Source: Archangium minus
Lineage (GTDB): Bacteria > Myxococcota > Myxococcia > Myxococcales > Myxococcaceae
DNA: 64,000 nucleotides
NCBI RefSeq assembly: GCF_044360475.1
Contig: NZ_CP043494.1
Location: 9,114,001-9,178,000 of the forward strand
Direction: 5' to 3'
Shown here: positions 15,941 through 24,161 of the stretch, piece by piece
How positions within the stretch are numbered: the first letter of the stretch is position 1
Layout of the letters: the number at the start of each line of letters is the position of its first letter
Translations under genes and position numbers: made by a program
The notes under the pieces: model-generated
Databases searched by the model: none
Seen by the model: the letters and a program-made list of their open reading frames with translations, nothing else
What the model was told of the DNA's origin: nothing

Positions 15941-16825
15941 ATGGAGACTCCGTCGCTCCCGTGCGCGAATCACCCCGCCCCCGCCACCTTCACCTGTGCC
16001 CGCTGTGGCTCGTTCGCGTGTGAAGCCTGCCGGAGCCCCCAGGCGGCGGGCACGTGGTGCGTCTCCTGCGGGGCGCGCTACGCCACGCCGGGCCAGCCCG
16101 TGGGCGAGGTGTTGAGCGATACCTTCGGGTTCCTCGTGCGCTACCCGGCGCCCATCGCGGTGTTCGCCGGCTTCCACGTGCTCTTCGGCCTGGCCGAGTT
16201 GCCCTTCAACATGGACATGCAGGAGGCCCTCGAGGCCGGGCAGATCGTGCCATTCATGTCCGAGCGGCTATCCTCATGGCTGGCCGTCATGCTGGGCGGA
16301 AGCATCTTCTCGGCCCTGGCATCTGCGCTCTTCATCCGCTTCACCGGAGATGCGCTGGAGGGCCCGCGCCGCCCATTCGGCGACCTGGTGAGCGCGGCGC
16401 TCCGCCGGGCCCTGCCTGTCTTCGGCACGAGCCTGTTACTCAGCATCGTCCTGGGCGTGGGCTTCTTGCTCTGCCTGGCGCCAGGCATCTTCCTCGCCGT
16501 GGCCCTGGCCCTGACACTCCCCGCCACGGTGCTCCAGCCCGTCAGCCCCCTCGAGTCCGTGTCCTTCTCGTGGACTCATACACAGGGCCACCGCGGCAAC
16601 TTGTTCCTCCTGCTGCTCATCCTCACCCTCATCCTCGTGAGCATGGGCATGGTGGGGGCGCTGGTGACCTTCTTGATGAAGCCCCTGGGACTCGGCGGCA
16701 TGGTGGTGGGCACCGCGGTGTCCCAGGGCCTCAACGGCACGGGCATCGCCCTGCTGCTGGTGCTGCTCGTCTGCTGCTACCTGCGGTTGACCGGCCGCTG
16801 GTTGCCGCCATCCGTGGCCCGGTAG
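15941..16825 (+). CDS. Membrane protein with N-terminal B-box-type zinc finger
   Basis: 294 residues. Residues 1-45 carry a Cys/His zinc finger of B-box style (CANHP...CARCGSFACEAC...CVSCG), common at the N-terminus of myxobacterial membrane proteins. The rest has about six hydrophobic helices, including a long GFLLCLAPGIFLAVALALTL segment like the PGI-containing DUF975/glycerophosphodiesterase membrane domains. The function is unknown; it probably sits in the inner membrane with the finger in the cytoplasm. It appears to be transcribed alone. Confidence 0.7.
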   Translation: METPSLPCANHPAPATFTCARCGSFACEACRSPQAAGTWCVSCGARYATPGQPVGEVLSDTFGFLVRYPAPIAVFAGFHVLFGLAELPFNMDMQEALEAGQIVPFMSERLSSWLAVMLGGSIFSALASALFIRFTGDALEGPRRPFGDLVSAALRRALPVFGTSLLLSIVLGVGFLLCLAPGIFLAVALALTLPATVLQPVSPLESVSFSWTHTQGHRGNLFLLLLILTLILVSMGMVGALVTFLMKPLGLGGMVVGTAVSQGLNGTGIALLLVLLVCCYLRLTGRWLPPSVAR

Positions 16826-16840
16826 GCCGCCACGAGCCCT

Positions 16841-17205
16841 TCACGGGCGGATGTCGGCGAGAACGATCTCCACGTAGCGCTGCGCGGCCGCTCTTGGCTG
16901 CGGACCCACCCGCGCCGCGAGTTCGATGCCGCAGACCAGCCGCCTGAAATCACTCACTCCCGCATCAGGTCTGATCACCTTCGCCTTCTTCGCGCGTGCG
17001 ACGACGGTTTCGACCTTCGCTTCCATCGCGCGGAATTCGTCCTCCGATCCGGCGAGCACCTTCGCCACCAGCGGCCGGTGAACGACGAGTTCGACGACTC
17101 CGCGAAAGAGCGCCTCGAGGGCAGCGGTGACGTCTTCATTCTCGGCCGCGTGCTCGATGAGCGCTCGAAAGGCCTCGAGCTGCTCTTCCACCAACCTGGT
17201 CCCAT
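16841..17205 (-). pseudogene. TetR-family regulator, C-terminal fragment
   Basis: Encodes LVEEQLEAFRALIEHAAENE through a C-terminal helix ending YVEIVLADIRP, the ligand-binding half of a TetR-type protein. The DNA-binding HTH that should precede it is absent; upstream sequence on the same strand is low-complexity Cys/Pro/Arg-rich translation that does not look coding. Likely a leftover of a deletion. Confidence 0.55.
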
Positions 17206-17677
17206 GGACACGAGGTGCGCCGCCGGGAGACGAATGTCCAAGAGATGAGGGGGCGGCCGGCAGGGGGGCACGCGCCGCCGTGCAGGGAACTCGCCCCCTG
17301 CCGCATGTGCGCAGCGCGCCATCGCCTGCACACGCACGGCTACACTCGATGCAACTCATCAGCGCCGCTCCCTGTGCTTGCACCGCGTCATCGCTCTCAC
17401 TTTCTTCGTACCAAGAGCAAGCAGAGATGCTGTTAATTCAAGATTGATCTTGGAAGGTAATTTATGCTGATAATTCTGATTTGGCTGACAGCTATTCGAA
17501 GAACATGGTATGGATTCAAAGAGTTGTTCGAAGAGGTGCACCGCAGGAGCGGAGCGCTCGGGGTTTGCCTCGCGACTCTTGTAGCCCCTAGGCATCCAGA
17601 GATTCTGCACATCCACCCCTGTGAGCAGGTGCACTCCGCCAGCCACTACATACGCAGATGTACACGAGGAGGTTCCA
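17206..17677. other. Gap without a confident gene
   Basis: About 470 bp between the TetR remnant and the SGNH hydrolase. It contains the hydrolase promoter region, AT-richer from about 17395, and a small CAAGAT...ATCTTG hairpin near 17441-17454. No ORF is convincing. Confidence 0.45.
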
Positions 17678-18169
17678 ATGTTTCGCAAATCGACGCTATA
17701 CAGTCCGCTGACCTTGTTACTTGCGGTACTCGCCTTCGGGATGACGTCACCTGCGGCGGCGGCACCCGTGCGAATCATGCCGCTCGGTGACTCCATTACC
17801 GCCGGGCCCGGATGCTGGCGCGCCTTCCTCTGGAATCAGTTACAAACGGCCGGATACACGAACATCGATTTTGTCGGCACCGTGTCCGACGGCGGCGGTT
17901 GTAACGCGGGGTTCTCGTACGACTTTGACCACGAAGGGCACGGCGGTTTCTCCGCGACGGGTATTGCCGATAACAATCAATTGCCGCCCTGGCTGAGCGC
18001 GGCCCGTCCGGACATCGTCCTCATGCATTTGGGGACGAACGACATGTGGGGCGGCTACATCCCGCTGCAGGCCAAGCTCGATGCGATCACGAAACTCGTC
18101 GGCCAAATGCGGGCCAACAATCCCAACATGAAGATCATCGTGGCGCAGATCATCCCGATGAGCGTATAG
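17678..18169 (+). CDS. Secreted SGNH/GDSL hydrolase, 3'-truncated by an IS91-like remnant
   Basis: SGNH hydrolases are esterases, often acetylxylan or other carbohydrate esterases when secreted. A signal peptide (to about residue 28) precedes block I (PLGDSITAGPGCW, nucleophile Ser), the block II Gly region and block III (LMHLGTNDMW). The frame ends after IIVAQIIPMS-V at a TAG lying inside the repeat tip, so the last part with block V (catalytic Asp-x-x-His) is lost. The start follows GAGGAGG. Probably inactive. Confidence 0.75.
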   Translation: MFRKSTLYSPLTLLLAVLAFGMTSPAAAAPVRIMPLGDSITAGPGCWRAFLWNQLQTAGYTNIDFVGTVSDGGGCNAGFSYDFDHEGHGGFSATGIADNNQLPPWLSAARPDIVLMHLGTNDMWGGYIPLQAKLDAITKLVGQMRANNPNMKIIVAQIIPMSV

Positions 18170-18835
18170 GCGGGATAGAGGCCATGTGGAGGGAGAGGGC
18201 TGGAGCGCAGGTGCCGAGGAGGACCGCTGACAGGGGCCGCCCGGGCAGTGAGCCAAGCGGGTGGACAGGCCGCGCAGCCCCTTGAGGTACACGACTGCCC
18301 AGGCCGCGCTTGCATGGGGTGCGCGGTAGGTGACTGGGCCTTTTGCCTCTGGGGAGGCGTCAGCCTCAACACCACGCGGCCTGGGGGGACCCTCGCGCCG
18401 GGGCCAGCCTCGCACCTGCCCTGGGCAGGCCCAGGTGCTCCACAATCGCTCTCACCCTCCCGCTTCCTTCACGTACGCCAGCACTCTCCGCCTGCCTCCA
18501 CTCCTCACTCAGGCCAACACCTCCACCGCGAAGGTCCTTCGTCGTCGCCCTGCCCAGTCCACTCGCGCCCTCCCCTCCTTCCTCTTTTCCTGCCTCGCAG
18601 CTGCCTGGGGCTCCACGCTCGCCTCCTCCTCTCCTGCTTGGGGGTCCAGAAATGGCCGCAGTCGCGCGCCTGGAGCGAAGACGCCGTGGAACCTTGTGAG
18701 GTTTGCCCGAGGCGGAGGCACCAGGGACGCCACACGCCGTAAAAGTTCCAGCCCGGTGAAGAGCAGGTGCGTCGTACCGTCCGGCAGCGGGCGCTTCATT
18801 TAGCGCAAGGAGGAGTCTTCCGAAGCTTTCATCCA
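18162..18835 (-). mobile_element. IS91-like element remnant, longest copy
   Basis: The first 483 bp match the copy at 9213. To the right the minus strand continues into more transposase: KRPLPDGTTHLLFTGLELLR, then VPPPRANLTRFHGVFAPGAR, characteristic of IS91/IS801 Y2-transposases. Frameshifts near 18790 and within the repeat disable it. The left tip abuts the cut SGNH gene, and the right end runs into a cut Imm26-like gene. This copy is what identifies the whole repeat family as IS91-like. Confidence 0.72.
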
Positions 18836-19048
18836 CCTGGGCATGATAAAGCTCATGCTACGCCGGCTTGCCTGACCGCCTCTGTTCAACACCCTCTTAG
18901 AGGCAATCCGATCCAGATCTGAATCTGGAGTATCGGTCCTGTAATCGTAATAGGCATCATGCGGCAGTTTGAGCACTCTGCCGTAACCGAAAGAACCATC
19001 GGTAAGGGGGATTCTCAAGAACGAGCCCGGTTTGTAGATTCGCGGCAT
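18800..19048 (-). pseudogene. Imm26-like immunity protein, N-terminal fragment
   Basis: Begins MPRIYKPGSFLRIPLTDGSF then GYGRVL...YDYRTDTPDSDLDRIA, matching the N-terminal strand pattern of Imm26 immunity proteins from polymorphic toxin systems. After about residue 55 the sequence degenerates and enters the IS91-like remnant. The cognate toxin gene is not seen. ATG 19048 is preferred over an upstream in-frame ATG at 19084 because the family begins there. Confidence 0.55.
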
Positions 19049-19109
19049 CCCTAGTATCCCGTGTAAGGGTGAAGTTGGCCCCACAATGCCGAGGCTGTCT
19101 CCGGGCAGA

Positions 19110-19163
19110 TGTCAGACGATTTGTTGAAGGCCCTCAGAACGAATCCTTTGACACCTTCCCCGC
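19110..19163. repeat. Short repeat with inverted ends, copy 2 of 2
   Basis: TGTCAGACGATTTGT... to ...CCTTTGACACC, homologous to 14095-14153. It lies just upstream of the Imm26-like fragment on the minus strand and about 100 bp beyond the stop of the large lipoprotein gene. Confidence 0.4.
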
Positions 19164-19266
19164 GGACACCATCCCTCCCTTCCCTGCAGCAGGGTGTGCG
19201 CCATCCTGAACCCCAGGAACGGGGGAGGAGCCGGAGTGTCCGGCCCCGCCCCGTGGTTACCGCGGA

Positions 19267-21726
19267 TTACGGGTTGGGCAACCTGAACGAGGAAGCCCCC
19301 ACGGCCCAGTCAGTGGCCGTGTTGTTGTCCATCGCGAACACGCGGCGGACCGTGATGTTCTTGGTGGTCGGGAGGTTGGCCCAGTCGACGGATACCTCCG
19401 CTCCCGTGGGGGTGGATGTGCCGGAGCAGGGGACTCCACCGCAGTTGACCGGCAGCCAGTGCCCCTCGTCCTGGAGTGACTGGAGCTGTGCGTAGAAGTC
19501 ACTGGTGACACCACCACCACCGCCGCCCGGTGGCCGGTAGAAGGACGCGCCATCCTGAGTGACACCCGTGGCGTCGCGCACGCGCAGCACGCGCTGGGAG
19601 TAGCCAATCTCGTTGATGGGGCCCCCGAGGAAGTCCCAGGCGCTGTCGTAGTTGGCGCCGTAGACGCTTTGAGCGAACTCGCTCTTGCTGCTGGTTTCGG
19701 AGGCGGGCGCGTCAACGGGAGCCGTAGTGGGCTTGAGGTGGACGACGATGATGTCACCCGTGGACACCAACACATTCGGGAAGGTGGCCAGGATGGTGCT
19801 CGCGCCCTGCATCAGGGTGAACTTGTCCACGGTGCCTCCCTGCACCACGAGCAACTCCACCAGATCCTTTCCAAGGTTGATACCAGGGGCGACCTCGGTG
19901 AGCCTCAGCACGGCGGGCGTGATGCCCGCCCCGGTGGTGAAGGTGGCGCGATGGGCCGCCGTCTGGAGGTCACTGCCCCGGGTGTCCTTCACGCCGGAGG
20001 CCACCGTCACCGTATAGACCGTGTTTGGCGCCTGCGTGGAGGTGGTGAGCTGGACCAGGCGGCCCGAGACGATGGCGGCCGAAGCCACCAGGCCGTTGTC
20101 GAAGGTGAACTGGCTGCCGTCGGCGAGCACGCTGTCAGGGTCGAGCTTCCGGTCGAAGCTCACCGTCACGCTCGTGCTGCCACCCGCCACGGCACCCATC
20201 ACCTTGGGACCGGGGCACGACAGGATGGTGAGATCGCTGTCCACCCAGGCGGATGGCTGGGCCTGCGTGTTGAACCGCCACAGGGGCGCCTTCGTGGTGA
20301 CGGAGCAGTCTTGCGTCACGTCGAGCGCGTCCGCCACCCGGGTGGGCAGGCGCAGCTTGAGGTTGGGATCGCTGGCGGGGTTGCCCAGGGTCACGAAGTT
20401 CGCCGCGACGTTGCCGCTTCCGGCCGAGGCGAGAGGGCTGGTCACGGTGCCGGTGATGGAGATGAGCTCGCTCTCGTAGTCGTTCAGCTTCGTCACGAGG
20501 TCGATGCCGCTCACGTCGTTGAGGAGGAACTCCACCGGCGTCCTTGTCTTGTAGAAGATCCAGTTGTCGAACTTGGAGATCTGAACCATCCCGTTGAACA
20601 TCGTCTTCTCGATGGCGCGGAGTGTCATGCGGTCGCCCGCCTCGACGCCCAGGCGGGCGAAGTCGGCCGCGACGAAGATCGCAGGACCGTTCTTCTCCGA
20701 CTGGAGGAAGAAGCCCGCCGGATCGGCCCCCGTGACTGGCTTCGTGTAGGTGACGAGCGCCCCTTCGATGGGGTCGCTGATGGCCCCGTCCGGCCTGGAG
20801 CGGATGGTGGCGATCTGCGCCGAGGTGTTGGCCGGAGTGGAGATGACGTAGGGCTCGCTCTTCGGGCTCTCCGCATTGTTGGCGTTGTCCACGGAGAAGA
20901 ATCGCAGCGTGACGTAGCCGGTGAAGGAGATGGGGGCTCCGGTGTAGCGCGTCGAGCTCGTGGTGGGCGTGCTGCCGTCGAGTGTGTAGTACGTGGCCGC
21001 GCACTCACTGCCGCCGGAGTCGGCACAGGTCAAGGTGATGCTTTGCTGGGAGTGATACGTGCCGCCCGCCGGGGTGGCCGTGGTGGTGGGCGCGCTCGTG
21101 TCGAAGAGGTACACCTCCGTCTGCACTGCGCTCTTGTTGCCAAACGGGCCCACCCCCACGAATTTGAGGGTGGTGTTGGAGGAGAAGGTGAGCGGCGCGG
21201 TGTACGTGGCCGAGCCCGTGTCCGGCACACTGCCATCGGTGGTGTAGAGGATGGAGGCGCACCCGCTGCCCGAGGCAGTGTCGGTACAGGTGAGGGTGAC
21301 CTCCCGCGCGGTGCGGTAGATGCCGCCCGCGGGCGAGGCGGACACCGATGGAATCGACGTCGGGAAGATGTAGGCCGCCGTCTGCGCGGGCTCGGTGTTG
21401 CCGGCCTTGTCCACGGAGAAGAACTTCAGCGTGGTGTGGGTAGTGAGGGTGAGGGGCTCGCTGTAGCGCGGCGAGCTCGCGGAGGGCGTGGAGCCATCGG
21501 TGGTGTAGTACGTGGCGTCGCAGCCGCTGCCCGCGCCGTCATCGCAGAGCAGCGTCACGGAGATGTTCTCCTTGAAGGTTCCTCCATTCGGAGTAGCCCG
21601 GCTCGACGGAGGCGTCGTATCCGAGGCGGGCGGCGGTGGAGGATTCGGTTTACACGCGCTCGAGAGATGGAGCGTGAGCAGAGCCAGGACGAGCCGGCTC
21701 GACCAGGAAGCGGTGGGGAGCATCAA
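19267..21726 (-). CDS. Large surface lipoprotein with three chitobiase-type Ig-like repeats
   Basis: 819 residues. A lipoprotein signal ends LHLSSAC (Cys25), followed by a Pro-rich linker. Three tandem chitobiase/hexosaminidase C-terminal-like repeats follow, each with a CDDGAGSGC/CTDTASGSGC/CADSGGSEC Cys pair, a YYTxDGSTPT strand and a TLKFFSVDxAGN ending. The middle (about 300-500) resembles an OB/nuclease-associated region (ALVTYTKPVTG...GFFLQSEKNG). A SbsA-type Ig-like domain (SVTVSFDRKLDPDSV) and a lamin-tail-like C-terminus with poly-Gly close it. Probably an outer-surface adhesin or enzyme scaffold; no catalytic motif was seen. Confidence 0.78.
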   Translation of the reverse strand: MMLPTASWSSRLVLALLTLHLSSACKPNPPPPPASDTTPPSSRATPNGGTFKENISVTLLCDDGAGSGCDATYYTTDGSTPSASSPRYSEPLTLTTHTTLKFFSVDKAGNTEPAQTAAYIFPTSIPSVSASPAGGIYRTAREVTLTCTDTASGSGCASILYTTDGSVPDTGSATYTAPLTFSSNTTLKFVGVGPFGNKSAVQTEVYLFDTSAPTTTATPAGGTYHSQQSITLTCADSGGSECAATYYTLDGSTPTTSSTRYTGAPISFTGYVTLRFFSVDNANNAESPKSEPYVISTPANTSAQIATIRSRPDGAISDPIEGALVTYTKPVTGADPAGFFLQSEKNGPAIFVAADFARLGVEAGDRMTLRAIEKTMFNGMVQISKFDNWIFYKTRTPVEFLLNDVSGIDLVTKLNDYESELISITGTVTSPLASAGSGNVAANFVTLGNPASDPNLKLRLPTRVADALDVTQDCSVTTKAPLWRFNTQAQPSAWVDSDLTILSCPGPKVMGAVAGGSTSVTVSFDRKLDPDSVLADGSQFTFDNGLVASAAIVSGRLVQLTTSTQAPNTVYTVTVASGVKDTRGSDLQTAAHRATFTTGAGITPAVLRLTEVAPGINLGKDLVELLVVQGGTVDKFTLMQGASTILATFPNVLVSTGDIIVVHLKPTTAPVDAPASETSSKSEFAQSVYGANYDSAWDFLGGPINEIGYSQRVLRVRDATGVTQDGASFYRPPGGGGGGVTSDFYAQLQSLQDEGHWLPVNCGGVPCSGTSTPTGAEVSVDWANLPTTKNITVRRVFAMDNNTATDWAVGASSFRLPNP

Positions 21727-21838
21727 TACGCCGGTGGCGGATGAAGGAAGCGGACAAAGCCTTTCACTGACTGATTCCGCGTTGCAAGTCCTCGCCCTGT
21801 GAGGTGCACCCCCGTGGCCAGCGACTTGACTCGTGGCG

Positions 21839-22504
21839 TCAGCGCCCGACGAGACCGTCCAGCAGGCGCTTCGCGAGGGCCGTCACGGTCTCGCGGCGGG
21901 TCCCGTCAAGCCGCTCCCACCCGAGGACAGCGAGCGCCACGGGCTCTATCGTCGTGAAGGCGGAGAGTGAGGCAAGCAGCATCACCGCGCCCGCGCGCTC
22001 CTCCTCCCTCCCGGGGCGGAGCTTGCGCGCGATGGCCAGCAGGTCGGCGACCAGACCGATGCCGGGGCTCCACAGCCCCTCGAACAGCAACGCATAGCCC
22101 GGGCCCTGCTCGCTCATCTCGCGCAGCACGAAATCGGTGGTGAGCCGTTGCTCGGCATCGGCGGTGATCGCCTCGACGAGCGCGTCGAGGATACGGTCCA
22201 GCCAGTCCCGCGCTTCCGTGGCCGAGAGTGACCCCTTGTTCGCGGCCTCGCGAGCGGCGCTCACCAGCGGCAACAGCCGGCGGCTGTACTGCTCGATGAT
22301 CTCCTGCGCGCAAGCGCGGTGCAGCCCCTCCTTGTTGCCGAAGTGGTAGGCGATCACCGGGAGCGTGACCCCCGCCTCGGCGGCAATCATCCGGGTGGTG
22401 GCGCCCGCGAAGCCCTCACGCGCAAAACAGCGCATGCCCGCCTCAAGGATCCGGGCCCGGGTCATCTCCGTCGGCGTCAGGCGGCTTTTGGTCTCGAGGC
22501 TCAT
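21839..22504 (-). CDS. TetR-family regulator (CerR type)
   Basis: 221 residues with an N-terminal HTH (RILEAGMRCFAREGFAGATT then MIAAEAGVTLPVIAYHFGNK) and a C-terminal domain of the DUF1956/CerR C type. It is divergent from the MpaB-type oxygenase gene, with a nested palindrome between them, so it most likely represses that gene and itself. The effector is unknown. Confidence 0.88.
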   Translation of the reverse strand: MSLETKSRLTPTEMTRARILEAGMRCFAREGFAGATTRMIAAEAGVTLPVIAYHFGNKEGLHRACAQEIIEQYSRRLLPLVSAAREAANKGSLSATEARDWLDRILDALVEAITADAEQRLTTDFVLREMSEQGPGYALLFEGLWSPGIGLVADLLAIARKLRPGREEERAGAVMLLASLSAFTTIEPVALAVLGWERLDGTRRETVTALAKRLLDGLVGR

Positions 22505-22542
22505 GGTCCGTCATATAGGCAGGGAGGGCTGTTGCAGCGGAG

Positions 22543-22579
22543 CCTATCACCTGATATACGAAATATATCAACTGATAGG
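22543..22579. promoter_or_regulatory. Nested palindromic operator
   Basis: Outer arms CCTATCA (22543-22549) and TGATAGG (22573-22579) and inner arms TGATATA (22552-22558) and TATATCA (22564-22570) share one centre at 22561. It lies 10 bp before the oxygenase start and 39 bp before the TetR start, the usual place for a TetR operator controlling both genes. Confidence 0.7.
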
Positions 22580-22588
22580 GGTGACGAT

Positions 22589-23551
22589 ATGGCTTTACCC
22601 GAGTCGGTACCGGCTGAGCGCGAAGCAGCGACTACGCAAGCAGCGAAGCGGGCGGCCGCACGCGAGTGGAAGATCGACTATCTCTCCCCCGCCGGAGAGC
22701 CGTCGTTGGTCCCGCCGGACTCAGTGCAGTGGCGGGTCTACCGCAACCCAATCGCCATGAGCATCGGCGGGGTGGCAGCCGTGCTGCTCGAGTTCGCCGA
22801 CCCGCGGATCCGCAGCGGAGTCTGGGACCACTCGGTCTACAAGGTGGATCCGATCGGACGCTCGCGACGGACCGGGGTCGCGGCGATGGTGGGGGTGTAT
22901 GGTCCCGCCTCGGTGGCGCGCAAGGTGATCGCCGGCGTCACGAAGATGCACGCGCGCGTGTCGGGTGAGACCCCCAATGGCCAGTCGTACCGTGCACTCG
23001 ACCCAGTGCTGCTCAATTGGGTCTTCGCGACCGCGGCCTATGGCTTCTTCAAGGCCTACCACACCTTCGTTCGTCCGCTCTCGCCGGAGGAGCAGGTGCG
23101 CTTCTTCGCGGACGGCAAGCCGATCGCCGAGCTCTACGGCGTCACGCAGAGCGTTGGGTCGGAAGCCGAGTTCGTCGCGATGATGGAAGGGCTGCTGCCA
23201 GGTTTCGAGCCGCACCCGATCAACCTTGAGTTCCTGAACATCATCGAATCGGGCCGTGCGGCGCCGTCCATGCCGCGCTTCCTGCACCGCGCGATGGCTC
23301 GCGGCGCGGTCGCGCTCCTCCCGCCGGTGGTCCGGAAGAGACTGGAGCTCGGGAAGGAATGGGACCTGACCGCGATCGACCGTCTGGCGCTGACCTCCGC
23401 CGGCCGGCTCGCTGACCACTGGCGCGACCGCAACGCTCCCGCCTGGCTGGCGGCGCTGCGTCTCGGCCTGCCAGGCGACTTTGCCTGGCGGTCGCCGTCG
23501 ACGCAGAGAAGCCTGCTCAAAAAGCTGGCGCTCACACCTCGAGCAGCATGA
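22589..23551 (+). CDS. Oxygenase MpaB-family (DUF2236) protein
   Basis: 320 residues of the DUF2236 family, all-helical b-type heme proteins that include fungal MpaB and bacterial latex-clearing proteins. Family marks are WRVYRNPIAMSIGGVAAVLLEFADPRI, LDPVLLNWVFATAAYGFF and the FADGKPIAELYGV segment. ATG 22589 is the first in-frame ATG after the operator; upstream frame extension would cross it. Regulated by the divergent TetR gene. The substrate is unknown. A second, more Lcp-like member is encoded at 34580-35707. Confidence 0.8.
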   Translation: MALPESVPAEREAATTQAAKRAAAREWKIDYLSPAGEPSLVPPDSVQWRVYRNPIAMSIGGVAAVLLEFADPRIRSGVWDHSVYKVDPIGRSRRTGVAAMVGVYGPASVARKVIAGVTKMHARVSGETPNGQSYRALDPVLLNWVFATAAYGFFKAYHTFVRPLSPEEQVRFFADGKPIAELYGVTQSVGSEAEFVAMMEGLLPGFEPHPINLEFLNIIESGRAAPSMPRFLHRAMARGAVALLPPVVRKRLELGKEWDLTAIDRLALTSAGRLADHWRDRNAPAWLAALRLGLPGDFAWRSPSTQRSLLKKLALTPRAA

Positions 23552-23583
23552 AGGTCCGAGCAGGCCTCGTGTGAGGCGTGGAC

Positions 23584-23901
23584 TCAGCTCTTCATGGAAG
23601 TAGAGTGCTGAGCCTGCTCGCTGCAGACGTCCTCGGAGGCGTCCTGCTGCTCCTGGGCGTCCTGCTGCTCCTGGGTGGAGGAGACAGAGGCCTGGGGAGA
23701 GGTGGCCCGACAGTAATCCACGCAGAGCCACTCCCCACAGGTGGTCCGGTAGGAGGTGCCCTCGTAGCAAGGCGCGGCACAGCTGCTGATGCACGAGCAG
23801 ACATCGATGCACTGCGGAGGGTAGGCGAGGGCCGTCGACGCGGTACCCACGGTGAAGAAGAGGCCGAGACCTGTACCGAGCTGCTTCATCCAGTTGCGCA
23901 T
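23584..23901 (-). CDS. Secreted cysteine-rich protein
   Basis: 105 residues. A signal peptide (MRNWMKQLGTGLGLFFTVGT, cut near ALA-Y) precedes a domain with nine Cys (CIDVCSCISSCAAPC, TCGEWLCVDYC) and an acidic Gln-rich tail with EQQDAQEQQDA repeats. The start at 23901 is supported by TGGAG upstream; an ATG at 23928 would lack one. The family is unknown; it is similar in plan to the Cys-rich gene at 12.0 kb. It probably reads from a promoter near the three repeated sites at 24054-24108. Confidence 0.6.
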   Translation of the reverse strand: MRNWMKQLGTGLGLFFTVGTASTALAYPPQCIDVCSCISSCAAPCYEGTSYRTTCGEWLCVDYCRATSPQASVSSTQEQQDAQEQQDASEDVCSEQAQHSTSMKS

Positions 23902-24053
23902 ACAGACTCCAGGTGAATGGGGCTTCACAAGCTATCCCAGGTCCGAGCCCCCGTGCAGCAACGTCGGAGGCGACGACGAGAAAAAGGGACGGCCCGTCCG
24001 TAGGCCGCCCCTCGTCCGGCGATCCTTCCAGGAGGTGAGGTGACAGGTTGAGA

Positions 24054-24108
24054 TTGACGTGTCACGCGCCGGAGTTGACGCGTCAGCGAGCCGGAGCGGA
24101 CGCGTCAA
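24054..24108. promoter_or_regulatory. Three repeated near-palindromic sites (TTGACGYGTCA)
   Basis: TTGACGTGTCA (24054-24064), TTGACGCGTCA (24075-24085) and GGACGCGTCAA (24098-24108) stand 21 and 23 bp apart, about two helical turns. Each is an almost perfect palindrome. They lie about 150-200 bp upstream of the Cys-rich gene and just beyond the stop of the sigma-54 activator. They look like a regulator-binding array. Confidence 0.45.
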
Positions 24109-24161
24109 CTCCAACCATCATAAGGAGCCACCACGCCTGGGCAGGCTCACGAATCCAGCGT

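Noticed and set aside
19669..21744. 691-codon plus-strand frame
   Set aside because: Antisense to the large lipoprotein with clear repeats; composition is Arg/Gly/Val-rich without motifs.
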